DNA of 64,000 nucleotides, taken from Candidatus Magnetocorallium paracelense. Its GTDB lineage: Bacteria > Nitrospirota > Thermodesulfovibrionia > Thermodesulfovibrionales > Magnetobacteriaceae. Each line of letters starts with the position of its first letter. The first letter of the stretch is position 1. This document shows, one piece after another, positions 53,604-63,456 of the stretch. Both the position numbers and the translations under genes were made by a program. The notes below the pieces were generated by a model. The model was not told the origin of the DNA, searched no databases, and was given only the letters and a program-made list of their open reading frames with translations. Location: NCBI GenBank assembly GCA_029001845.1, contig JAREWP010000033.1, forward strand, positions 248,001-312,000, written 5' to 3'.

Positions 53604-56252
53604 TTACAAAGATTTTATGATATTTATTTCTGACGACCGGCCAGGTGATGATGAACCTTTATCGGCCGGAGGCAGCTCTATAGTAAACAGGGCTCCGTCG
53701 CTTATATTATCTACATAGAGTTTCCCTCTCATATTGTTTTCAATAATAACCTTTGACATATACAACCCGACACCTGTTCCTTTGCCCTCTTCCTTTGTTG
53801 TAAAGTAGGGTTCAAAAATACGGTCAATAATATCTTTGGCAATGCCACCGCCGTGATCACCAATTGAAACAACGATCTTATTACCTCTATTACAGACACT
53901 GATGGTTATGGGTTTGTTAATGTAACTTTGTCGCCTCCGATTCTTGAGCTCTAATACAGCATCTCTCGAATTATGTAAAAGATTCATTATAACCTGCATA
54001 AACTCGTTTAAATATCCCTTAATCCCGAGGCTCACATTTTCCTCGATAACAAGCTCTACGTTGATATCCGCACTTCCCAACTGAGACGACAACAAAGCGA
54101 TTACCTCTTTTATCGCAGTGTCTACAGGAAAATATGTTTCCTCTATCGTCGGTTTGAAAAAATTTCTAAAATCATCTATTGTTTTTGACATAAAATGTAT
54201 TTGCGCCACGGCCTCCTGTACATTATTACTCAGATATTTTCTGTCCAGTTCGCCATGATTATAAGCATCCTTGATGTCCTGAACGATTAACCCTAAAGCA
54301 GTCAGCGGCTGCCTCCACTGGTGAGCGATGACTCCGATCATCTCTCCCATGGAGGCAAGCTTCGATTGCTGGATTAATAACTGTTCCTGTTGTCTTCTTT
54401 TATCTATCTCTTCCTTAACTCTGCTTTCAAGGTTCTTATTCAGTTCAATTAGAGTTTCTTCCATTTTCTTACGTTTTGTAATATCGACGATTATTCCTAT
54501 AATCCCTGCTACCGTACCGGTTGTGTCTTCATATGTGGCTTTATTAAAAATTACATCCCTTCTCTTTCCTCTACTATCATTAACCACCCATTCATAAGAT
54601 TGTGTTCCCGGATTTTCAAGTAACTCTCTATCCTTTCGATAATACTCCTCTGCTATCTTTAATGGCGCCATGTCATAAACTGTTTTTCCGATTATCTCGT
54701 TACCCGGTTTACCTGTAAACTCTTTGAAGGCCTTATTGCAACCCAAATATTTACCCTCTCTATCTTTAAAAAAGATCGGATTGGGAACTGCATTTATTAA
54801 AGATTCAAGGAATAAATAATTCTGTTCCAGTTTTTTCTCTTTCTCTAACCTGTCGGTTATATCGAGACAATACTCTATAATTCTTACCACGTCTCCTTTG
54901 CTGTCGAAAACAGGATAAGCGTTGACCTCGACCTGAATCTCTTCTCCCAAGCCGCCTTTGTGAGTATGTCTTAAAATAACGGGCTTTCCTGTTTTCTTAA
55001 TCTCCTCAATTGGACAGGGGTGAGTATCGGAGCATGGACTTATTTCTCCGTGAGACACCTCATAACACTTTGCATTCTCCGATAACCTCTCTGAAGATGC
55101 CGCCGAGTTCGCTAATTTAATTGTATAATCCGATATATCAATTACATAAAAGGGATGATTTAAGGATTCAATAATGTTATACATAAAATCGTTTTGATTT
55201 TTTAACTTTTCCTCAAGCTGCTTTCGTTCGGTTATATCTCTTACCACTCCTACCGACCCCGTTAAATCTACACAGTCGGATTTAATTATCCCCAAACTGC
55301 CGATAAATTTATCCTTATTGGTGGTGGAACAAGTTTCATATACGCCTGAGCTGTTTACTTCAACAACTAATGGTTCCTTGTGTTTTTCCGATAGTATGTC
55401 ATTGTTTTCATCTCCGGGCTTTATTCTCATTTCAAGTCCCTGTGTTATTCTGTCCCCGGTTCTTCTCTCATCAAAAAGTTTGGGTTGTTCTTTATCCTTT
55501 CCTCCAACTCCAAGAATTGTTGGCAGAACTCTATCGCGGCTGACCTTTTCTATATCGTCAGGCAGGATCAATTTACTGAAATGCTCGCCAATTAAATCTT
55601 TCGGTTCATATCCTATCTTTTTTATGGCGCCGTTAATGTAAATAAAACGGCCGTTGTCGTCGATTTTATACACAATATCGGGAATCGCTTCCATTAAGCT
55701 TCTAAGATTTCTCTCGGAATCGTGAATTTTATTTATTTTCTTTTTTAACTCTTTGTTTAATTCCTCCAATTTCTCTTCGGTTTTAGCACGCCGGTCTATT
55801 TCAAGTTTCAGCTCCTTTGTTCGTTCCTCCACCAATTCTTCAAGGTGATTTTTATGTCGTTCAAGCTCTTTTTCTTTTGCATACAACTCAATGGCGACTT
55901 CGATGGCAACATGTAAATCTCTCTTCGTAAAGGGTTTCAGCAAATAATTAAAAGGTTTTGTAGCCTTTATTTCGGCAAGCAATGACTCATTATAGGTACT
56001 GCTCATATAAATAATCGGGATATCCACGGATTTATTATGCATTCTGTTAACCACCTCGATTCCGCTTGTGTCGTCTTCCAGATTAATATCCATTAATACA
56101 ATATCAGGATGTTTTTCTGTCATTATTTTATTTAACGCCAGATTGCCGGAGTTAACGATCGCATAAATGCCAAAACCCAATTCCACTATCCAGTCCCTTA
56201 TTTGAATAGCAAGAGATTTGGAGTCTTCGACTATCATCACATTGCTTTTCAT
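53604..56252 (-). CDS. REC-PAS-PAS-PAS sensor histidine kinase
   Basis: An 882-residue soluble signalling protein with, in order, an N-terminal receiver domain (VMIVEDSKS, Asp in IVLMDINLEDDTSG), a coiled coil, three PAS domains (starting near SLMEAIPDIVYKID, IIESLNHPFYVIDI and LINAVPNPIFFKDR), a HisKA box with phosphoacceptor IGVIAHQWRQPLTALGL, and an ATPase domain (NLLHNSRDAV, DHGGGI, GTGVGLYMS). The middle PAS holds cysteines in ISPCSDTHPCPIEE. The ATG at 56252 overlaps the TPR gene stop by 4 bases; the earlier in-frame ATG at 56273 is less likely. Confidence 0.88.
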   Translation of the reverse strand: MKSNVMIVEDSKSLAIQIRDWIVELGFGIYAIVNSGNLALNKIMTEKHPDIVLMDINLEDDTSGIEVVNRMHNKSVDIPIIYMSSTYNESLLAEIKATKPFNYLLKPFTKRDLHVAIEVAIELYAKEKELERHKNHLEELVEERTKELKLEIDRRAKTEEKLEELNKELKKKINKIHDSERNLRSLMEAIPDIVYKIDDNGRFIYINGAIKKIGYEPKDLIGEHFSKLILPDDIEKVSRDRVLPTILGVGGKDKEQPKLFDERRTGDRITQGLEMRIKPGDENNDILSEKHKEPLVVEVNSSGVYETCSTTNKDKFIGSLGIIKSDCVDLTGSVGVVRDITERKQLEEKLKNQNDFMYNIIESLNHPFYVIDISDYTIKLANSAASSERLSENAKCYEVSHGEISPCSDTHPCPIEEIKKTGKPVILRHTHKGGLGEEIQVEVNAYPVFDSKGDVVRIIEYCLDITDRLEKEKKLEQNYLFLESLINAVPNPIFFKDREGKYLGCNKAFKEFTGKPGNEIIGKTVYDMAPLKIAEEYYRKDRELLENPGTQSYEWVVNDSRGKRRDVIFNKATYEDTTGTVAGIIGIIVDITKRKKMEETLIELNKNLESRVKEEIDKRRQQEQLLIQQSKLASMGEMIGVIAHQWRQPLTALGLIVQDIKDAYNHGELDRKYLSNNVQEAVAQIHFMSKTIDDFRNFFKPTIEETYFPVDTAIKEVIALLSSQLGSADINVELVIEENVSLGIKGYLNEFMQVIMNLLHNSRDAVLELKNRRRQSYINKPITISVCNRGNKIVVSIGDHGGGIAKDIIDRIFEPYFTTKEEGKGTGVGLYMSKVIIENNMRGKLYVDNISDGALFTIELPPADKGSSSPGRSSEINIIKSL

Positions 56253-57181
56253 TGACTTACCCGCCCTTTCCACTTGTTGGCTTTTTTCAGTAATCCATGA
56301 AGATGCTTTGCTGAGGGATTTCTGCCAAGGGCCTCGTTAATAATATTTTCAAAGCCCGTAAAATCTTTCTCCCTCTCGAAAATTTTTAAAATAGTAGAAC
56401 TCAAAAAATGATCATCCGGATATTTTAAAAAAATATCTCTCAGATATAACAAGGCTTTATCATGATCGGCGACTTTGTAATATGCGTACCCTAACATCTT
56501 TCTTGCAAACTCATCGTCCCTGACCTTTAACAGATACTGATATACTTCTATCGCCTTATCTACATCGTTGATTTTTTTATACAGTTCGGCAAGGTAAATA
56601 AGCAGTTGATGATCATTTTCGAACTTTGGAAGCATCCTGATATTCTCAATCTCTTCGATCGCCTCATTCGGTTTTTTCCCTTTGAACTTCTCCTTATAAA
56701 AATTGTAACCCGATCCGGAAGAGCCTGTTTTTTCAAGCTTGTCCGAAAATTCCATCAGACTCCTGCTTTTCGGAAAGAGAAAAAGACCTCTTTTTAAGAC
56801 CTCATCACCTTTCTCTTTGCCTAAATTTCTGGATGTAAGCTTAAACAGAAAAACATAAAAATCCTCGCTTCCGAATCTCCTGTTAAGAATATTCCTTTCC
56901 AGAATCTGCTCGATATCATCTTTTGCCTTCCTCTTTTCAAGTATAGAAAGATAGGTCTTTAAAAAAAACTCATCATCCCTGAGTAAACTAATCCTCTCTT
57001 CAGCCTTATCTCTTGCAGCCTTAATCTTATTCAGCCTGAAAAGAATAAATACTTCGCTTCTCAAAAAAAAAGGATTCCCGGGATAAACATCGAGCGCTTC
57101 CTTTACAAGTTCATATGCAGCTCTGTAATCTCTCTGCCTTTGCAGTTCAATAATCCTGCTTATATACTCTTTGGACGTCAT
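56249..57181 (-). CDS. TPR-repeat protein, coupled to the histidine kinase
   Basis: A 310-residue helical protein with several tetratricopeptide-like repeats (YELVKEALDVYPGNPFFLRS, IYLAELYKKINDVDKAIEVY-like, MLGYAYYKVADHDKALLYLR). No signal peptide is seen. Its stop overlaps the ATG of the histidine kinase (ATGA), so the two are translated together, and a scaffold or adaptor role in that signalling pathway is a fair inference. The ATG at 57181 is preferred; a TTG at 57193 is also in frame. Confidence 0.8.
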   Translation of the reverse strand: MTSKEYISRIIELQRQRDYRAAYELVKEALDVYPGNPFFLRSEVFILFRLNKIKAARDKAEERISLLRDDEFFLKTYLSILEKRKAKDDIEQILERNILNRRFGSEDFYVFLFKLTSRNLGKEKGDEVLKRGLFLFPKSRSLMEFSDKLEKTGSSGSGYNFYKEKFKGKKPNEAIEEIENIRMLPKFENDHQLLIYLAELYKKINDVDKAIEVYQYLLKVRDDEFARKMLGYAYYKVADHDKALLYLRDIFLKYPDDHFLSSTILKIFEREKDFTGFENIINEALGRNPSAKHLHGLLKKANKWKGRVSQ

Positions 57182-57379
57182 AGTCAGCACCAATATTTAA
57201 ACATATAAAACTCTTTATAGACAAATATCAATCATCTGCTCAGACATAAAAATTACATTAACTGAGGCTACAAAATTGAATACAAGACAGCACCATGCTT
57301 TCCTGTTGTTTTCATTACTACTTTGATTGTATAATAAATATTATGACAACGACTACTTTGACACACATGCCTGCGTTGA

Positions 57380-57478
57380 AAAACAAAGGCGGAGCTTAAA
57401 GTAGAAATAATTAAATGGATTGCAGGTATGCTCTTAGCCCAAGCCGCTGTCATATCCGCCATAGTCAGACTCCTTTAA
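57380..57478 (+). pseudogene. C-terminal remnant of a DUF1640-like coiled-coil/membrane protein
   Basis: An open stretch after a TGA reads TKAELKVEIIKWIAGMLLAQ and AAVISAIVRLL, then stops. A charged helix followed by a single C-terminal membrane segment is the pattern of DUF1640 proteins. The rest of the gene is missing, and the surrounding gap (57182-57654) holds nothing else I can name. A minus-strand frame over the same bases (57268-57462) is a shadow. Confidence 0.45.
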
Positions 57479-57654
57479 TTTTTAACCATTTCTCCTCATC
57501 TTATCAATACACTTATAAAGGGCAATTGATACATTTTAGATAACTACTCTGGTACAAGACTGAGGACTGAAGCAAAAAAATCTGATGACTTGGGAGTGTC
57601 TGTGTGAATCTGCAGCAAAATAAATGAATATTATATATAGAGGGGGATATTATT

Positions 57655-58302
57655 ATGAAAGTACTCGGCGTTTCAGGTTCTCCAATTAAAAACAGTAATA
57701 CCGACAGGGCAGTAAAATCCGCGCTCAATGCAACCGGCCTGGAGACTGAATTCATAAAATTAACCGATTATTCTGTTTCACCCTGTAAGGCTTGCCTGGG
57801 GTGTGTGAAAACCAATGTCTGCGTTCAAAAGGATGACGGTATATTGCTTGCTGAAAAGGCGAAAAAGGCCGATGCGCTGATAATCGGGGCGTATACTCCC
57901 TATTCATCAATAGATTCGAGAACAAAGGCTTTTATCGAAAGGCTTTACCCCTTAAGGCACAGAAAGGGCTATATGGTCGGGAAGCCCGGCGGGGCAGTTG
58001 TCACTAACAGCGTACCTGCCGGTAATGAGGCTCTCCCTCCTGCCGGCGATCTGACAGCGAACGCCATAATGTATTATATGATGGAAGAGGGAATGAATTT
58101 CGTGGGGTCCGTTAAGATTCTCGGTAATGTTCCCTGTGTAAAATGTGGTGAACCTGACTGTAAATTAAGTGGTCTTAAGATGATATTCGGGCCGGAAGCC
58201 ACAACTGATTCAGTAGGAATTCATACCTATGAAGATCAGCCTTTGGCAACGGACTCGGCAAGGGAGTTGGGAAGAAAAATCGCCGAAGCATTAAAAGCTT
58301 AA
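57655..58302 (+). CDS. iron-sulfur flavoprotein-like NADPH-dependent FMN reductase
   Basis: This 215-residue flavodoxin-fold protein has the FMN phosphate loop GVSGSPIKNSNTD at the N-terminus and a Cys-rich segment SPCKACLGCVKTNVCVQKDD (Cys at four positions), as in iron-sulfur flavoproteins. Four more cysteines lie later (VPCVKCGEPDCKLSG). It probably moves electrons between a reduced carrier and an unknown acceptor in the cytoplasm. A gggg-rich ribosome-binding region precedes the ATG. It stands alone. Confidence 0.82.
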   Translation: MKVLGVSGSPIKNSNTDRAVKSALNATGLETEFIKLTDYSVSPCKACLGCVKTNVCVQKDDGILLAEKAKKADALIIGAYTPYSSIDSRTKAFIERLYPLRHRKGYMVGKPGGAVVTNSVPAGNEALPPAGDLTANAIMYYMMEEGMNFVGSVKILGNVPCVKCGEPDCKLSGLKMIFGPEATTDSVGIHTYEDQPLATDSARELGRKIAEALKA

Positions 58303-58514
58303 ACGGTATTTCAGCTGTTTACTGTGATCTGAAGTCAGAGATCAGTAAAGATGAAAGAGTGTTTTATTTCTGCAAACGAATAAGCCTGTTTTGTTGCACC
58401 AGGCTCTGAGGCAACTATTCCATTGACTTCGAATCTACGATAAAGTTACAATTAATCCCCTGACTTAAGGAACAAAGTGCCTTAAGTTAAAGGCGAAGAG
58501 GTATATATTTTATT

Positions 58515-61500
58515 ATGACACATTCCGATTTCGTTCCGTTACACATCCACACCAAATACAGCCTGCTCGATGGCGCTATAAGAATAAGCGAACTCACTGA
58601 AAAGGCTCTTGAGTACAAAATGCCTGCCGTGGCTATAACGGATCACGGTAATCTCTTCGGCGCCGTGGATTTTTATAAAAAGGTTTCAAAAGCGGGAATT
58701 AAGCCTATCATTGGCTGCGAAACCTATGTCGCATACAGGAGCAGAACCGACAGATCTAGGGTCGAGGGCGCTCCTCTGCATTTCCACCTTATTCTTCTCG
58801 CGAAAAACGCCGATGGTTACAGAAATCTGGTCGCCATGATCAGCAAAGCCTATACTGAGGGTTTTTATTATAAACCGAGAATCGATAAGGATTTGCTGGA
58901 ACAATACAGCGGCGGTTTGATCGCGCTGTCTGCATGTTTTAAAGGGGAAGTACCCCATTATCTCCACAGGGGAATGACAGATAAGGCAAGGGAAGCCGCA
59001 CTCTGGTACAAATCTGTTTTCGGGCCGGATAATTTCTACCTTGAGATACAGGACAACGGCCTTAAAGAACAGGAAGAGGTCAATAAACAGCTGGTGGAAC
59101 TTTCTAAAGATGTCCACCTGAAGCTGGTAGCCACCAATGATTGCCACTACCTGAGAAAGGAAGACGCAGCAGCCCACGATATTTTGCTCTGTATTCAGAC
59201 AGGAAAAACCGTAAACGATCCAAACAGAATGAGATTCGGCACAGACAAGCTTTACTTCAAATCTCCTGATGAGATGAAAGTCGCCTTCTCGGAACTGCCC
59301 GAATCTATTCTAAATACCAGAGAGATAGCGGAAAAGTGCGGATTCGAGTTTAAATCCGACACTTTTCTTCTGCCAAAGATAACCATTGACAACGATATGC
59401 GCCCAAGCGAGTATTTGTGGAAGCTGTCACACGACGGTTTGCTGAGAAAGACCGGAGAGAATCCCCCTGAGGAGTATGTAAAAAGGCTGGAGACCGAATT
59501 CGATGTGATTAAAAACATGGGCTTCTCTTCTTATTTTCTGATTGTATGGGATTTTATAAATTATGCGAGAAAAAAGAATATTCCCGTCGGTCCCGGCAGG
59601 GGCTCCGCAGCAGGCAGCCTGATTGCCTATTCTCTGGATATAACTGAAATCGATCCTATTCGGTATAACCTCCTCTTCGAGAGATTCCTGAATCCCGAGC
59701 GAATCAGTATGCCCGATATAGACGTCGATTTTTGCAGAGACAAAAGGGGAGAGGTAATCAATTATACTGCCGAAAGATATGGAAAGGATCATGTATCTCA
59801 GATTATTACTTTCGGAACAATGGCGGCGAAAGCAGCCATCAGAGATGTAGGAAGAGCTCTGGGAATGCCCTACGCCGAAGTGGACAAAATAGCAAAACTG
59901 ATCCCCAATACTCTGAACATAACGATAAAAGAGGCTTTGGAGTCTGAAGAGGATTTAAAGAAAACCTGTGAAGAATCCAATGAAATAAAGAATATGGTGG
60001 ATATTGCAATGCGTCTCGAAGGATTGTGCCGCCATGCCTCCACTCATGCGGCGGGAGTCGTGATTTCACCAACGCCTCTGACTGACTACGCTCCTTTATA
60101 CAAAAGCCCTAATGAAGATACGATTACTACTCAGTACGACATGAAATCCGTTGAATCTATCGGCCTGTTGAAATTCGATTTTCTCGGCTTGAAAACATTA
60201 ACCGTTATTCAGAAAACAATAGATTATCTCGCTGACAGAAATGTTTCCCTGAAATCTGAGGATATCCCCCTTGACGATAAAACGACCTATGACCTCCTGA
60301 GCTCCGGCGATACGACCGGCATTTTTCAGCTTGAAAGTTCCGGCATGCAGGATATTCTTGTAAAGATGTCTCCTAACAGGTTCGAAGATTTGATCGCCCT
60401 TGTGGCCCTGTACAGACCGGGTCCGATCGGAAGCGGAATGATAGACGACTTTATTCAGAGGAAAAAGGGACTCAAAGCAGTTAAATATGAACTTCCTCAG
60501 CTAAAAGAAATCCTCGACGAGACCTATGGAGTCATTCTCTATCAGGAGCAGGTTATGAGAATCGCCAATAAACTGGCCAATTTTTCCATGGGCCAGGCCG
60601 ATATTTTGAGAAAAGCGATGGGTAAGAAGATCCTCGGAGAGATGGAGAGGTTAAAAGAGGAGTTTGTAAAAGGCGCCGTTGAGAATAATCTGGACGAAAA
60701 GAAGGCAGTAAAAATTTTCGATCTGATGGCGATGTTCGCTAAGTACGGGTTTAATAAATCCCACTCTGCAGCATACGCTCTTATTGCCTATCAGACAGCC
60801 TATCTGAAAGCTCAATTTCCTGTCGAATTCCTTGCAGCCAACCTTTCCATAGAAGATAATACAGACAAAATAGTTACATTTATCAAAGAATGCAGGCAGA
60901 TGTCCATAGATATTCTTCCCCCTGATATTAATCTCAGCGACAAAGTGTTTACCGTAGTAGGCTCTTCCATCAGGTTCGGACTGGAGGCGGTGAAAGGCGT
61001 GGGAGCCTCGGCTCTGGAATCGATAGTAAAGACAAGAGAAAGCGCTCCTTATAAATCTTTGGAGGATTTCATTGACAGAGTCGATTCCAGAAAAGTAAAC
61101 AAAAAAGTCATCGAAAGTCTGATAAAAGCCGGCGCATTCGACGCCATAACGGAGACAAGAGCAATGGCTGCAGAAGACATAAATGACCTTATCGCCAACA
61201 GTCGTTCAACGCCTTCTCTCTTTGGACCCAACAGCTTTCTCGGTAACGATGTATCAGGGAGAGAGGTAAGAGAATGGGAAGAAAGAGAACTTCTGAGATA
61301 TGAGAAGGAGTCTCTTGGTTTTTATATTACAAGTCACCCTCTGAAGCATTTCGAAAACGATTTGCGCAGTATCGGTACAACCAAAACATCCAAACTTAAC
61401 GAAACCGTTAATAACAGTGAAGTAAAAATCGCCGGCATTGTATCTGCCGTTAAAAAGAAAGTGCTTAAAGACAATAAAGGAACAATGGCGAGGGTATGGG

Positions 61501-62015
61501 TTGAAGACGACGAAGGTACGGTGGAAGTTATTATTTTCCAGGATCTCTTTTCAAAGGTCAAAGATATTGTACAAAAAGAAGCGATTCTTTATATTAAAGG
61601 CACTGTAGATACATCTGAGAAAGGAGCGACGGTAAAGTCCCAGATAGTGACGAATCTCAAAGAGGCGATAGAAGCATTTGGTAATCAGCCCGTACCGAAA
61701 CCGATGCAAAGAGCCGCGCCCAAACCCGGACCTGCCCCGGCTCCTGACTCGGTAAACACGGTTGTAAACGGAATCAGGAATTCATCGGTTATAATAAACC
61801 TGGAAAATTCTTTATGCAACACAGAGACTTTTATGGATATTAAAACTGCAATCGATATATCAACAGGCAGTTTTCCCGTTTTTTTAAAACTCTTCTGTGA
61901 CGGCTATGAGACAACGATAGCTACCCCTTTCAAAATATCCGACGATCCCGATATTATGGGCAAAATAGAGTCGATCGCAGGTAAAGGCGCCGTACATCTC
62001 GGAAGGCAGCCTTAA
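58515..62015 (+). CDS. dnaE: DNA polymerase III, alpha subunit
   Basis: The 1166-residue catalytic subunit of the replicative polymerase. It has an N-terminal PHP domain (PLHIHTKYSLLDGAIRI), the palm with GPGRGSAAGSLIAYSLDI and the catalytic Asp motif SMPDIDVDFCRDKRGEV, fingers and a tandem helix-hairpin-helix region (FGLEAVKGVG). A C-terminal OB domain follows (VKIAGIVSAVKKK), then a short tail. Length and order match DnaE1. A gaagagg site lies upstream. It is followed by accA, a common pairing. Confidence 0.96.
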   Translation: MTHSDFVPLHIHTKYSLLDGAIRISELTEKALEYKMPAVAITDHGNLFGAVDFYKKVSKAGIKPIIGCETYVAYRSRTDRSRVEGAPLHFHLILLAKNADGYRNLVAMISKAYTEGFYYKPRIDKDLLEQYSGGLIALSACFKGEVPHYLHRGMTDKAREAALWYKSVFGPDNFYLEIQDNGLKEQEEVNKQLVELSKDVHLKLVATNDCHYLRKEDAAAHDILLCIQTGKTVNDPNRMRFGTDKLYFKSPDEMKVAFSELPESILNTREIAEKCGFEFKSDTFLLPKITIDNDMRPSEYLWKLSHDGLLRKTGENPPEEYVKRLETEFDVIKNMGFSSYFLIVWDFINYARKKNIPVGPGRGSAAGSLIAYSLDITEIDPIRYNLLFERFLNPERISMPDIDVDFCRDKRGEVINYTAERYGKDHVSQIITFGTMAAKAAIRDVGRALGMPYAEVDKIAKLIPNTLNITIKEALESEEDLKKTCEESNEIKNMVDIAMRLEGLCRHASTHAAGVVISPTPLTDYAPLYKSPNEDTITTQYDMKSVESIGLLKFDFLGLKTLTVIQKTIDYLADRNVSLKSEDIPLDDKTTYDLLSSGDTTGIFQLESSGMQDILVKMSPNRFEDLIALVALYRPGPIGSGMIDDFIQRKKGLKAVKYELPQLKEILDETYGVILYQEQVMRIANKLANFSMGQADILRKAMGKKILGEMERLKEEFVKGAVENNLDEKKAVKIFDLMAMFAKYGFNKSHSAAYALIAYQTAYLKAQFPVEFLAANLSIEDNTDKIVTFIKECRQMSIDILPPDINLSDKVFTVVGSSIRFGLEAVKGVGASALESIVKTRESAPYKSLEDFIDRVDSRKVNKKVIESLIKAGAFDAITETRAMAAEDINDLIANSRSTPSLFGPNSFLGNDVSGREVREWEERELLRYEKESLGFYITSHPLKHFENDLRSIGTTKTSKLNETVNNSEVKIAGIVSAVKKKVLKDNKGTMARVWVEDDEGTVEVIIFQDLFSKVKDIVQKEAILYIKGTVDTSEKGATVKSQIVTNLKEAIEAFGNQPVPKPMQRAAPKPGPAPAPDSVNTVVNGIRNSSVIINLENSLCNTETFMDIKTAIDISTGSFPVFLKLFCDGYETTIATPFKISDDPDIMGKIESIAGKGAVHLGRQP

Positions 62016-62202
62016 TAAAAAAACATAACCAAAGAATGAACGAATTTTATAGATTATGAGACAATGTCATCGGATTATGAGAAATAAAAACTGAGTACAT
62101 CTGTATTCATAAAAACCGTTGTCGTAGTCAGCAGTTTATTTAAAAGACATAAATCCCTGAATTACTAATTAAAGAATTCCTGAATTATTTTGTCTATTTA
62201 TC

Positions 62203-63168
62203 ATGAGAGTATACCTTGATTTTGAAAAGCCCATAGAAGAGATCGAGCTTCGGATCGAAGAGTATGGTCAGGGTGAAAAAGAAAACGACCCTGAACTAAG
62301 CTCTCTGGAGAAGAGCGCTCTAAAACTCAAAAAGGATATCTATTCCAACCTCACATCCTGGCAGAAGTGTCAGACTGCCAGACACCCGGACAGACCCTAC
62401 ACGATGGACTATATTAAAAGGATCGCCAATGATTTTATAGAACTCCACGGCGACAGAAGGTATGCCGACGACCCGTCTATCATTGGCGGCTTAGCCTCTG
62501 TTGAAGAGGAGAGTCTCATGATTGTGGGACATCAAAAAGGCAGAAGTACAAAGGAGAGAATACATCGAAATTTCGGCCAGCCCCATCCCGAAGGATACAG
62601 AAAAGCCATGAGGCTTATGAAGATGGCGGAGAGGTTTCAACTGCCCGTTGTAACGCTTATAGACACTCCCGGTGCTTTCCCGGGTGTCGGCGCCGAGGAG
62701 AGAGGTCAGTCCGAGGCGATAGCCACAAACTTGATGGAGCTTTTCTCCTTAAAAGTTCCTGTTATATCGATCGTTATTGGGGAAGGCGGCAGCGGAGGGG
62801 CGCTTGCCCTCAGTGTTGCAGACAGAATTTATATGCTAGAGCACTCCGTCTATTCGATCATCTCTCCTGAAGGTTGTGCTGCCATTCTATGGAAAAAAAG
62901 CAACGACAACTTGACGCAAAACGAATTTTCAAAGGCCGCCACCGCTCTGAAACTGACTGCCAATGACCTCATGGAATTTAAGATTATAGACGGTATTATA
63001 GAAGAACCCTTGGGCGGTGCTCACAGAAACCCCGACGAAATGGCCTCTGCTATTAAGACGTGTATACTGGAAACTTTAAAGGAATTAAAAACAATCGATA
63101 TTTCCGAACTCCCCTCAAAAAGAATGGAAAAGTTCAGGGGGATAGGGGTTTTCAGTGAAACGAAATAA
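62203..63168 (+). CDS. accA: acetyl-CoA carboxylase carboxyltransferase, alpha subunit
   Basis: This 321-residue subunit of the carboxyltransferase makes malonyl-CoA for fatty-acid synthesis. It has [19 protein letters not shown] and the oxyanion-forming [20 protein letters not shown], then the signature [16 protein letters not shown]. It is full length and follows dnaE by 187 bases. Its partner accD is not in the window. Confidence 0.95.
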   Translation: MRVYLDFEKPIEEIELRIEEYGQGEKENDPELSSLEKSALKLKKDIYSNLTSWQKCQTARHPDRPYTMDYIKRIANDFIELHGDRRYADDPSIIGGLASVEEESLMIVGHQKGRSTKERIHRNFGQPHPEGYRKAMRLMKMAERFQLPVVTLIDTPGAFPGVGAEERGQSEAIATNLMELFSLKVPVISIVIGEGGSGGALALSVADRIYMLEHSVYSIISPEGCAAILWKKSNDNLTQNEFSKAATALKLTANDLMEFKIIDGIIEEPLGGAHRNPDEMASAIKTCILETLKELKTIDISELPSKRMEKFRGIGVFSETK

Positions 63169-63456
63169 TCCTGGATAGTCAGGAATAGTTTTATCGTTTG
63201 AAAGTATTTTTCAATTACAACTTAATAATCATTCTCAAAAGAATTCTGCGTCCCTGTCAGAAACCAAATTTTAATAATCTCATTTTCCGGAATATCCATT
63301 TCAGTGGAAAGCCATAATCAGTATATAACAAGAAAGAGCAACAAGAGCCCGTTTTTCCCCCTTCCCGATACCGGACGCCGGATCCGGCGCCAAGATAAAC
63401 GCCTTTTGTTCAAGAGGCTGCCAATGAAGTTTCAAAGAGGATCTGTATAATTAACC
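63169..63456. other. intergenic stretch with a GC palindrome
   Basis: Between accA and mqnE lies a GC-rich palindrome, ggacgccggatccggcgcc, at 63373-63391, unlike the AT-rich surroundings. It has no T-run. It may be a protein-binding site or a short repeat. No gene is seen. Confidence 0.45.

Noticed and set aside
53536-53718. Plus-strand 60-residue ORF with an aaggag site
   Set aside because: It overlaps the histidine kinase 3' end in antisense for 115 bases, and no family or composition supports it.
57268-57462. Minus-strand 64-residue ORF with a fair ribosome-binding site
   Set aside because: The plus strand over the same bases encodes a recognisable protein C-terminus (AELKVEIIKWIAGMLL), so the minus frame is a shadow.
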